Part shown: piece after piece, positions 1-6,769 of the stretch
Layout of the letters: each line of letters begins with the position of its first letter
Position numbering within the stretch: position 1 is the stretch's first letter
DNA from: Gammaproteobacteria bacterium
GTDB lineage: Bacteria; Pseudomonadota; Gammaproteobacteria; Eutrophobiales; Eutrophobiaceae
DNA length: 13,165 nucleotides
Assembly (NCBI GenBank): GCA_014239225.1
Contig: JAAZZI010000011.1
Coordinates: forward strand, 1 to 13,165
Reading direction: 5' to 3'
Translations under genes and position numbers: made by a program
The notes under the pieces: model-generated
Databases searched by the model: none
What the model saw: the letters and a program-made list of their open reading frames with translations, nothing else
Told to the model about the DNA's origin: nothing

Positions 1-381
1 CATGAAGCTAAAATTAGAGCGACAGAAATTCTTTTTCATTCATTAAATGATGCTCTTAAAACTAATTTTGAATATCCTGAATTAGTGATCTGTAAAAGTA
101 GGGCTCTTGTACCAGAAAAAAATAACTCAGACTATTTAATCGAATTTATAATATCGCAACATTGGGATATTTTAGAGGACAATATTTTATTACAACATTA
201 TAGTAATTTGACAAGTGAGGAGCGTCCGTCATTTTATGATAGTCTAAGAAAAAATTATAAAACAAGACATGAGTATACAGATAGAGTTATCGATATGTGT
301 AAATACAGTGGTTTTAATACATTTGGTGATGAAATAGAAAAAAAATTAAAGAAACTAGGGTTCAAATTTAAAAGCATATGA
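1..381 (+). CDS. Unrecognised protein, C-terminal part (5' end outside window)
   Basis: The reading frame is open from the first base to a TGA at 379-381, so 126 C-terminal residues are visible and the true start lies upstream. A GTG at 85 would give a 98-residue protein, but the frame continues upstream of it without a stop, so I treat this as a truncated gene. The visible part is hydrophilic, rich in Lys, Glu, Asp and aromatic residues, with no signal peptide, membrane segment, Cys cluster or obvious nucleotide-binding motif. The C-terminus is a basic, probably helical stretch (EKKLKKLGFKFK). I do not recognise the family. The stop overlaps the purN start by four bases (ATGA), implying co-transcription and translational coupling. 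purM, the usual gammaproteobacterial neighbour upstream of purN, is not what is seen here. The frame is very likely a real gene; its function is unknown. Confidence 0.75.
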   Translation, partial: HEAKIRATEILFHSLNDALKTNFEYPELVICKSRALVPEKNNSDYLIEFIISQHWDILEDNILLQHYSNLTSEERPSFYDSLRKNYKTRHEYTDRVIDMCKYSGFNTFGDEIEKKLKKLGFKFKSI

Positions 382-971
382 AAAAACTTGGTATTTTAGT
401 TTCTGGAAGGGGCAGTAATATGTCTGCCATAATTGATGCGTGTGAGCAAGGCCGCATATCTGCTAGTGTTGAAATTGTTTTAAGCAATAATGCCGATGCA
501 AAAGCACTGTCTATAGCAAAAGAAAGAAGAATTAATACAATTTATATTAGCTCACAAACACATAGAGACCCCGAGCAATTAGACGTTGTTATGTGCGAGA
601 CCTTACTTAAATATAATATTGATCTTATTGTTTTGGCAGGTTTTATGAAAAAAATAGGACCTAAAGTACTTTCTGAGTTTGAAGGCAAGATTCTCAATAT
701 ACATCCATCGTTACTACCAAAGTATGGCGGCCAAGGTTTTTATGGCATGAATATACATAGAGCAGTTATAGCTGCTGGAGATAAAGAGAGTGGAGCAACA
801 ATTCACTTAGTTTGTGGTGATTATGATGATGGTAAAATTTTGGCACAGAAATCAGTTATATTGGATGAAGAAGATACTCCAGAGTCATTAGCTAAAAAGA
901 TCTTGAAAATCGAACATGCCTTGTATGTAAAAACAATACAAGAAATTATTGAAGAACGTATTATATTATAA
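378..971 (+). CDS. purN: Phosphoribosylglycinamide formyltransferase PurN
   Basis: PurN transfers a formyl group from 10-formyltetrahydrofolate to glycinamide ribonucleotide in cytosolic de novo purine synthesis. The N-terminal phosphate-binding loop VSGRGSN (residues 8-14) and the catalytic segment NIHPSLLPKYGG are intact. By comparison with E. coli, the catalytic triad is Asn107, His109 and Asp150 (in DYDDG). The 197-residue length is slightly below the E. coli enzyme (212). The ATG at 378 overlaps the upstream stop by four bases. One oddity is the loop after the catalytic His, GGQGFYGMNIH (117-127), where proteobacterial enzymes usually have a shorter PG-x-xTH segment. The longer form with the later 'YD-x-G' is what I remember from Bacteroidetes/Chlorobi-type PurN. 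This suggests transfer or a divergent lineage, but it does not cast doubt on the function. Confidence 0.95.
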   Translation: MKKLGILVSGRGSNMSAIIDACEQGRISASVEIVLSNNADAKALSIAKERRINTIYISSQTHRDPEQLDVVMCETLLKYNIDLIVLAGFMKKIGPKVLSEFEGKILNIHPSLLPKYGGQGFYGMNIHRAVIAAGDKESGATIHLVCGDYDDGKILAQKSVILDEEDTPESLAKKILKIEHALYVKTIQEIIEERIIL

Positions 972-1020
972 ATAGATCATTATAATTTAAAAAGACAAGT
1001 TAAAATTACGGTAAACTGCG

Positions 1021-3489
1021 GTGATTAATATAATTAAAAAAATATATTTAGCAACTGTACTTAAGAAGCCAGTTTTAGTTTGTCTCTTAATGTCTGCTGT
1101 TTTATGTTTTTTCGCATTTCAAACAAAAAGTTTTAAGCTTGATGCCTCTGCAGATTCTTTATTATTAGAAGGGGATCAAGATCTTAAGTTATTTCGCGAG
1201 ACAATCGATCGTTACGCAACTAAGGAATTTTTATTTGTAACATTCACATCAAAAGAAAATCTTTTTACCCAAACTGTTCTAACAAAAATTACACAGCTTA
1301 GGGACGAAATAAATAAATTAGAACGAGTCCATTCGGTAGTAAGCTTAGTTGATATACCTCTTGTTATGCAAGTTGATGGTTCACTGTCTGATATTGCAGA
1401 TAATGTTCGTACAATAGAAGGAGGAGATATTAATCTCGATAAAGCTAAGCAAGAAATACTTACCAGTCCCATATATAAAGAACTCATCATAAGCAGAGAT
1501 GGTGCTACGACTGCGCTGCTAGTTAATTTGAAAGATCAACCAGAATTTCGTGAAATACAACGCAAAAGAAACCAATTGTTAATTAAAGATAAGAATGATG
1601 AATTAGATGATAGTGAAAGAATAGAGTTTGAGGAAATACTTACTGAGTATGCAAAAAAGAAGAATGAAAATGACAAAATAAATCATGAAACAATAATAAG
1701 AATAAGAGAAATACTTTCTGAGTATAGCAGGTACGGCTCACTACATCTCGGTGGTGTACCGATGATAGCAGACGATATGATAACTTTTATAAAAAATGAT
1801 TTAATTATTTTTGGTATTGGAGTGTTTCTTTTCCTAATAATTATGCTAACGATTATTTTTCGAAAATTAAGATGGGTGCTGCTTCCTTTAGTAAGTTGTT
1901 TTTATGCTGGGTTATTAATGGTTGGACTACTTGGTTTAGTTGGATGGAATGTAACAGTTATATCGTCTAATTTTATTTCACTTATGTTGATTATAACCAT
2001 GTCGATGAATGTCCATCTCATCGTTCGTTATAGGCAATTAAGGAATGATTTTCCCGATTATACGCAACATGAATTGGTATTAAACACAATGAGCAAGATG
2101 GTCTGGCCTTGTTTATACACGGCCCTGACAACTATTATGGCGTTTACTTCTTTAGTAGTAAGCGGCATCAAGCCAGTTATTGATTTCGGATGGATGATGA
2201 CAATTGGGCTAAGCGTAACATTCTTGACATCATTTATTTTATTTCCCTCTTTACTAATTTTATTACCAAAGATCGCTGAAAATACAACTTCGGGAAATGA
2301 GTTTCAATTCACATCAAAGCTTGCGAATATTACTGAACAATATGGTAACAGGATATTAGTGCTTACTGTAATTCTTACATTAATTAGTGCTTATGGTATT
2401 AGTCGTCTTCAAGTTGAAAATAGTTTTATAAATTATTTTAGCGAAGATACTGAAATTTTTCAGGGGTTACGTTTAATTGATGAAAAACTAGGAGGAACAA
2501 CACCCGTAGATATTTTGTTAAATTTGGAAAATTCCGAAAATGTTGAAAATAAAGAGACAGGTGAAGATTTTGAAGATTTTGATGCATTGTTTAGTGCGTT
2601 TGAGGAAGATCAAGAAGAAGTATGGTTTACGCCAGAACGAATAGATATAGTAAAACAGGCTCATGATTATTTAGAAGCATTACCAGAAGTAGGAAAAGTT
2701 CTTTCTCTTGCATCGATTATTCGTGTCGGGGAACAAATAAATGAAGGAGAAGTCGATGCTTTTGAATTGGCGATCGTCAGTAAACGCATGCCTGAGGAAC
2801 TTAGAAAAAGCATGATTAATCCATACATCTCTGAAGCAAATAACGAAGCTCGTATAAATATTCGGATACTTGATTCATTAAAAAATCTTCGACGTCAAGA
2901 GCTATTAGAAAAAATAAAAATCGATTTGATTGAAAGAATTAATATAGATGAAGATAAAATAAAAATAACGGGAATTCTTGTCCTTTATAATAATATGTTG
3001 CAAAGTTTATATAAATCGCAGATTTTAACTTTAGGTGTTGTTATGGCTGGGATTGGATTAATGCTAATCATTTTATTTCGCTCAGTACAGCTGGCAATAA
3101 TTGGGATCATCCCAAATTTACTAGCGGCAGCAATTATATTAGGTCTAATGGGTCTACTTAGAATACCTCTGGATATGATGACAATTACCATCGCCGCGAT
3201 AACAATTGGTATAGCCGTTGATAATAGTATTCATTATATCTATCGTTTTCGTGAAGAATTCCCAAAGACCAAAAATTATGTATCTACGATGCATTATTGC
3301 CATGCCAATATAGGTAAAGCAGTTTTTTATACGGCTAGTACGATAATTATAGGCTTCTCAATTTTAGTGTTATCGAATTTTATTCCCACAATTTATTTTG
3401 GGGTATTAACAGCTCTCGCGATGTTTATTGCCTTATTTGCCGCGTTAACATTGTTGCCAAAACTAATTTTACTATTTAGACCTTTTTGA
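1021..3489 (+). CDS. RND/MMPL-superfamily predicted exporter (COG1033 type), 12 TM
   Basis: This 822-residue inner-membrane protein is a tandem duplication of the RND half-unit. TM1 lies at about 16-34, followed by a periplasmic domain (35-257) and TM2-6 (258-416). TM7 (443-461) is followed by a second periplasmic domain (462-664) and TM8-12 (665-818). The second half carries the proton-relay-like motif GIAVDNSIHYIYRFRE with Asp734 in TM10. The equivalent TM4 stretch (TMSMNVHLIVRYR) has Ser328 at that place. An acidic linker (about 503-535) and the following WFTPER...HDYLEALPE-GKVLSLAS segment resemble the COG1033 'predicted exporter' family. Substrates are unproven; relatives such as HpnN move hopanoid lipids. 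The start is GTG at 1021, with only a weak Shine-Dalgarno site. It precedes mlaC, where mlaFED would normally lie, so a lipid-transport role is inferred. The family call is strong; the substrate is unknown. Confidence 0.88.
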   Translation: MINIIKKIYLATVLKKPVLVCLLMSAVLCFFAFQTKSFKLDASADSLLLEGDQDLKLFRETIDRYATKEFLFVTFTSKENLFTQTVLTKITQLRDEINKLERVHSVVSLVDIPLVMQVDGSLSDIADNVRTIEGGDINLDKAKQEILTSPIYKELIISRDGATTALLVNLKDQPEFREIQRKRNQLLIKDKNDELDDSERIEFEEILTEYAKKKNENDKINHETIIRIREILSEYSRYGSLHLGGVPMIADDMITFIKNDLIIFGIGVFLFLIIMLTIIFRKLRWVLLPLVSCFYAGLLMVGLLGLVGWNVTVISSNFISLMLIITMSMNVHLIVRYRQLRNDFPDYTQHELVLNTMSKMVWPCLYTALTTIMAFTSLVVSGIKPVIDFGWMMTIGLSVTFLTSFILFPSLLILLPKIAENTTSGNEFQFTSKLANITEQYGNRILVLTVILTLISAYGISRLQVENSFINYFSEDTEIFQGLRLIDEKLGGTTPVDILLNLENSENVENKETGEDFEDFDALFSAFEEDQEEVWFTPERIDIVKQAHDYLEALPEVGKVLSLASIIRVGEQINEGEVDAFELAIVSKRMPEELRKSMINPYISEANNEARINIRILDSLKNLRRQELLEKIKIDLIERINIDEDKIKITGILVLYNNMLQSLYKSQILTLGVVMAGIGLMLIILFRSVQLAIIGIIPNLLAAAIILGLMGLLRIPLDMMTITIAAITIGIAVDNSIHYIYRFREEFPKTKNYVSTMHYCHANIGKAVFYTASTIIIGFSILVLSNFIPTIYFGVLTALAMFIALFAALTLLPKLILLFRPF

Positions 3490-3731
3490 TAAAACTAAAA
3501 TTAAACAGTATCTTGCGATTATTATTTAATGTTAAATAAGTGGAATAATTATCTCATAAGTACTTTCTCTCTTAATCTATTCCTATTACAATATTTCCCT
3601 TGGTATTAGAGGTAAAAATATCTGCGAGAACCAATCTCCTTCAAAGCTTAAAAATTGATAATTTTTTTGTTAATGCAGAGTTGTTTTTGTGGGCTGGGTA
3701 AAAAAATAATAATTACCAGAGGTAAAATTTA

Positions 3732-4349
3732 ATGAGTTTTAAGAAATTAGGATGCTTATTTTTTATATTATGTTTTTCGGTTGGTACTGCATGGGCGACA
3801 ACTCCAGACGAAGTAGTAAAGGAAACAGCTGAAGGCGTTATAAGTCATATTGAAAGCAATCGTTCTATTTTGGAAGCTAATCCTGAAAAAATATATGATA
3901 TGGTGAATGAATTGGTAATTCCACGTTTTGATTTTATTAGTATGTCAAAATGGGTGCTAGGAAAACATTGGAAGACTGCAAGCGAGACACAACGTTCAAA
4001 ATTTATTGCACAGTTTAAAGCATTGCTTGTACGTACTTATGCCAGAGCGTTATTGGAGTACTCTGGACAGAGTATAAAATACTATCCCGCTGAACAAAAT
4101 CTCCAATCTAATCTTGCCGTTGTAAAAACGGAGTTAACAAGTTTAAACAATGCGCAATTACCCATTTTATATCGTATGCATCAAAAGAATGAGGAGTGGA
4201 AAGTTGTTGATGTTGCAGTTGATGGCGTAAGCTTAGTGACAACTTATCGAGGTTCTTTTGAAACACAAATTAAGAAAAATGGTTTTGATTCGCTTCTTAA
4301 TGAACTTTCAAAAAAAAATGAAATACTTGGGGACAGCATCCCAAATTAG
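3732..4349 (+). CDS. mlaC: Periplasmic phospholipid-binding protein MlaC (Ttg2D/toluene-tolerance family)
   Basis: MlaC shuttles phospholipids across the periplasm between the outer membrane and an inner-membrane transporter, helping to keep outer-membrane lipid asymmetry. The protein has a Sec signal peptide with probable cleavage after GTAWA (residue 22). The family core follows: NRSILEANPEKIYDMV (43-58), the FDF-x-x-MS-x-W-x-LG-x-x-W region (66-80), and the C-terminal signature WKVVDVAVDGVSLVTTYR (156-173). The length of 205 residues is normal (E. coli 211). The ATG at 3732 is set by an AGAGG Shine-Dalgarno at 3718-3722. In most gammaproteobacteria mlaC sits inside mlaFEDCB, directly before ibaG and murA. 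Here ibaG and murA follow as expected, but mlaF, mlaE, mlaD and mlaB are missing and an RND exporter gene is upstream. HpnM of hopanoid clusters belongs to the same family and is a less likely alternative name. Confidence 0.93.
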   Translation: MSFKKLGCLFFILCFSVGTAWATTPDEVVKETAEGVISHIESNRSILEANPEKIYDMVNELVIPRFDFISMSKWVLGKHWKTASETQRSKFIAQFKALLVRTYARALLEYSGQSIKYYPAEQNLQSNLAVVKTELTSLNNAQLPILYRMHQKNEEWKVVDVAVDGVSLVTTYRGSFETQIKKNGFDSLLNELSKKNEILGDSIPN

Positions 4350-4476
4350 TTAAAATATTTTATCGATCAATTTAGTAATTTTTGATTAGGTTATTTACTT
4401 TTTAATTTAAGATCTTTAAGTCCAGTAAAATCGTATTATAATTTTTCGTCTTAAAAAGCTAGAGAATAGTATTTTT

Positions 4477-4716
4477 ATGAATCCACAAATCATTAAGCAA
4501 CTTATAGAGTCAGGATTACCAGGCGCCGATGTTATAGTTGAAGGCGATGACGGAACACACTTTAATGCCAATATTGTTTGTGAATTATTTTCTGGGAAGA
4601 ATATACTACAGCAACATAGAATGGTGTATAGGGCGTTGGGTGACAAAATGGGTAATGAAATACACGCGTTATCGTTTAAAACATTTACTCCTCAAGAATA
4701 TAAAAAAAATAAGTAA
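4477..4716 (+). CDS. ibaG: BolA-family protein IbaG
   Basis: This small cytosolic BolA-like protein of 79 residues belongs to a family that partners monothiol glutaredoxins in handling Fe-S clusters. E. coli IbaG, encoded at the same place before murA, is linked to acid stress. Visible family marks are GTHFNANIVCELFSGK (26-41), QQHRMVYRALG (45-55) and the invariant-His motif EIHALSFKTFTP (61-72), in which His63 is the likely cluster ligand. The residue before the ELFSGK stretch is Cys35, where many BolA proteins have Ser or Gly; I do not assign it a role. The start is the ATG at 4477 with only a loose purine-rich site (AGAG) upstream. It follows mlaC by 127 bases and precedes murA by 41 bases. 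A TATAAT hexamer at 4437-4442 could supply a local promoter, but no good -35 is present. Confidence 0.92.
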   Translation: MNPQIIKQLIESGLPGADVIVEGDDGTHFNANIVCELFSGKNILQQHRMVYRALGDKMGNEIHALSFKTFTPQEYKKNK

Positions 4717-4757
4717 GCTCAAACATTCTGAATTATTTAATAAGGTAAAAATTAATT

Positions 4758-6020
4758 ATGGATAAATTAATTATCCACGGCGGAGCTTCTTTAGAAGGTG
4801 AAGTCTCGATATCTGGTGCAAAAAACTCAGCCCTACCTATACTTTCAGCTACTTTACTTACAGACCAGCCCGTTACAATCAGTAACGTTCCTCATTTGCA
4901 TGATATTACAACAACAATAGAATTACTCGGGCTTATGGGTTCAAGAATTACAGTTAATGAACGTATGCATATAGAAATTGATAATGCCCAGATTAATAAT
5001 TTTTTTGCCCCTTATGAATTAGTCAAAACAATGCGTGCATCAATTCTTGTTTTGGGGCCGCTACTTGCTCGTTATGGGAAAGCTGATGTATCACTTCCAG
5101 GCGGCTGCGCAATTGGGTCACGTCCAGTGAATATCCATTTACAAGGTTTAATTGCTATGGGAGCAGATATCACGACTGATAGCGGGTATATTCGTGCAGA
5201 AACAAAAGGACGATTGAAAGGGGTACACCTTACACTTGATATAGTTACTGTTACAGGCACAGAAAATTTAATGATGGCGGCCACTCTTGCCGATGGCTTA
5301 ACAATCATTGAAAATGCAGCAAGGGAGCCCGAGGTAAAAGACTTAGCAAATTGTCTAAATAAAATGGGGGCAAAGATTAGTGGCGCGGGAACAGACCATA
5401 TAGAAATTGAAGGGGTTGAATCACTTCATGGGACAGAGCATGAAATTTTACCTGATCGAATAGAAACGGGCACATATCTTGTTGCTGCTGCAATGACCGG
5501 TGGTATGATGCGTTTAAAAAATACTCAGTCGATTTTATTAGAATCTGTTATAACTAAATTAACAGAGGCAGGCGCTAAAATTGAAATTGAGGAAAATGCA
5601 ATTTCAATAGATATGAAAGGAAAAAAACCGAAGGCGGTTGATGTGCATACTTCCCCATTCCCTGGCTTTCCCACTGATATGCAAGCTCAATTTACCGCAA
5701 TGAATAGTATTGCAGAAGGCTCGGGAATAATTACGGAGGCGGTTTTTGAAAATAGATTTATGCATGTTCTTGAGTTACAACGGATGGGCGCTGATATCGA
5801 GCTACACAAGAATATCGCTAAAATCAAAGGCGTTGATCAATTAAAAAGCGCTCCAGTGATGGCAACTGATTTGAGAGCATCAGCAGCTTTAGTTTTAGCG
5901 GGATTAGTAGCAGAAGGCGAAACTGTTGTCGACCGTATTTATCATATTGACCGCGGTTATGAAACAATAGAAGAAAAAATGTCGCAGTTGGGAGCGAGTA
6001 TTAGGCGGGTTCCCGATTAA
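4758..6020 (+). CDS. murA: UDP-N-acetylglucosamine 1-carboxyvinyltransferase MurA
   Basis: MurA transfers enolpyruvate from phosphoenolpyruvate to UDP-GlcNAc, the first committed step of peptidoglycan synthesis in the cytosol and the target of fosfomycin. The protein is full length (420 residues). Lys22 lies in GAKNSALPIL. The catalytic loop LPGGCAIGSRPVNIHLQGL carries the nucleophile Cys117 (E. coli Cys115), so the fosfomycin-reactive Cys is present rather than the Asp variant. Asp307 lies in SPFPGFPTDMQAQF (E. coli Asp305), with Arg373 in TDLRASAALVLAGL and Arg399 in IYHIDRGYETIE. The start ATG at 4758 has an AAGGT Shine-Dalgarno about ten bases upstream. The ibaG-murA-hisG order is conserved in gammaproteobacteria. 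Nothing is unusual in the coding sequence. Confidence 0.98.
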   Translation: MDKLIIHGGASLEGEVSISGAKNSALPILSATLLTDQPVTISNVPHLHDITTTIELLGLMGSRITVNERMHIEIDNAQINNFFAPYELVKTMRASILVLGPLLARYGKADVSLPGGCAIGSRPVNIHLQGLIAMGADITTDSGYIRAETKGRLKGVHLTLDIVTVTGTENLMMAATLADGLTIIENAAREPEVKDLANCLNKMGAKISGAGTDHIEIEGVESLHGTEHEILPDRIETGTYLVAAAMTGGMMRLKNTQSILLESVITKLTEAGAKIEIEENAISIDMKGKKPKAVDVHTSPFPGFPTDMQAQFTAMNSIAEGSGIITEAVFENRFMHVLELQRMGADIELHKNIAKIKGVDQLKSAPVMATDLRASAALVLAGLVAEGETVVDRIYHIDRGYETIEEKMSQLGASIRRVPD

Positions 6021-6038
6021 ACAATATTTTAAAAGGTA

Positions 6039-6074
6039 TTAGAAAAGAAACTTTTTAAGACTTTTCGTTTCTAA
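6039..6074. other. Imperfect inverted repeat between murA and hisG
   Basis: Two 12-base arms, TTAGAAAAGAAA (6039-6050) and TTTCGTTTCTAA (6063-6074), are complementary except at one position and are separated by a 12-base loop. This could form an AT-rich hairpin 18 bases after the murA stop. A T-rich stretch (GGTTTTTATTT) follows only about 15 bases later, so it is not a textbook rho-independent terminator. It could be a weak terminator, an mRNA-stabilising structure or chance in AT-rich DNA. If it terminates transcription, hisG would need a promoter in the remaining 57 bases; I see none that is convincing. Confidence 0.3.
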
Positions 6075-6131
6075 TGTATTCTGTGCGGTTTTTATTTAGT
6101 ATGTAGGATCAATAATTCAGCTAAAACCATA

Positions 6132-6764
6132 ATGTCAGATATGATTACAATTGCAGTTTCAAAAGGCAGAATTTACGATGAAGCAATTCCATTGCTTGCT
6201 AAGTTGGATATTATTCCAAAAGATGATCCAAAGAAATCTCGTAAACTGATACTAGAGACCAATCAGACTAATATTCAAATACTAGTTATTCGGGCAACAG
6301 ATGTACCAACCTACGTAGAACGAGGTGCTGCAGAATTTGGTATTGCTGGTAAGGATGTGTTACTTGAATACCAAGGCAATGGTTTTTATGAACCATTTGA
6401 TCTTGGTATTGCTAAGTGCCAGATGATGTTAGCAGGATTAAAAAAAGTAAATAAAACTTATACACGACCACGTATTGCAACAAAATATGCAAATATAACT
6501 CAGAATTATTTTGCTGATCTTGGCCAACAAGTTGAAATAATTAAATTGTATGGTTCTATGGAATTAGCACCAATATTAGGCTTAGCAGATCAGATTGTTG
6601 ACCTTGTAGATACTGGCGAAACTTTAAAAGCAAATGGCCTAGTTCCATTAGAGCTCATTGCGGATATCAGCTCTAGGTTGATTGTAAATAAAGCTGCAAT
6701 GAAGATGAAAAATTCGATTATAAAATCTTTTATGCAAAGATTATCCAAGGCAATTGAAAATTGA
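6132..6764 (+). CDS. hisG: ATP phosphoribosyltransferase HisG, short form
   Basis: HisG condenses ATP with PRPP to phosphoribosyl-ATP, the first and feedback-controlled step of histidine synthesis in the cytosol. At 210 residues this is the short form (HisG-S): it has the two catalytic subdomains but lacks the C-terminal ACT-like regulatory domain of the roughly 300-residue long form. Visible motifs are SKGRIYDEA (10-18), ERGAAEFGIAGKDVLLE (63-79), RIATKYANIT (114-123) and the PRPP-binding loop IVDLVDTGETLKANGL (155-170). Short HisG proteins work as a hetero-octamer with the HisZ paralogue of histidyl-tRNA synthetase, which is not in this window. The ATG at 6132 has no clear Shine-Dalgarno. 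The stop overlaps or lies next to the hisD start, so the two genes are probably one transcript. Confidence 0.96.
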   Translation: MSDMITIAVSKGRIYDEAIPLLAKLDIIPKDDPKKSRKLILETNQTNIQILVIRATDVPTYVERGAAEFGIAGKDVLLEYQGNGFYEPFDLGIAKCQMMLAGLKKVNKTYTRPRIATKYANITQNYFADLGQQVEIIKLYGSMELAPILGLADQIVDLVDTGETLKANGLVPLELIADISSRLIVNKAAMKMKNSIIKSFMQRLSKAIEN

Positions 6765-6769
6765 GAATA

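Noticed and set aside
85..381. A complete 98-residue protein starting with GTG at 85
   Set aside because: The same frame is open back to base 1 with no stop and no ribosome site at the GTG; a truncated larger gene is more likely.
981..986. Perfect TATAAT upstream of the RND gene
   Set aside because: No -35 with more than two or three matches at 16-18 bases spacing. In DNA this AT-rich the hexamer alone is weak evidence.
3576..3701. An open frame of about 41 codons between the RND gene and mlaC, with a possible TTG start at 3600
   Set aside because: No ATG or GTG start, no ribosome site ahead of the TTG, no recognisable family in the peptide; such a length is easily reached by chance.
4415..4442. 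Possible promoter before ibaG (TTTAAG, 16 bases, TATAAT)
   Set aside because: The -35 matches only three of six positions; ibaG may be read through from mlaC. Kept only as a remark in the ibaG entry.
4538..4765. 75-codon frame overlapping ibaG and running into murA
   Set aside because: It is out of frame with ibaG, which has clear BolA motifs; no family features of its own.
5072..5308. Minus-strand open frame inside murA (and similar ones inside the RND gene, hisD and near ibaG)
   Set aside because: They lie antisense to strongly conserved enzymes, lack ribosome sites and show no recognisable domains; they are shadows of the real genes.
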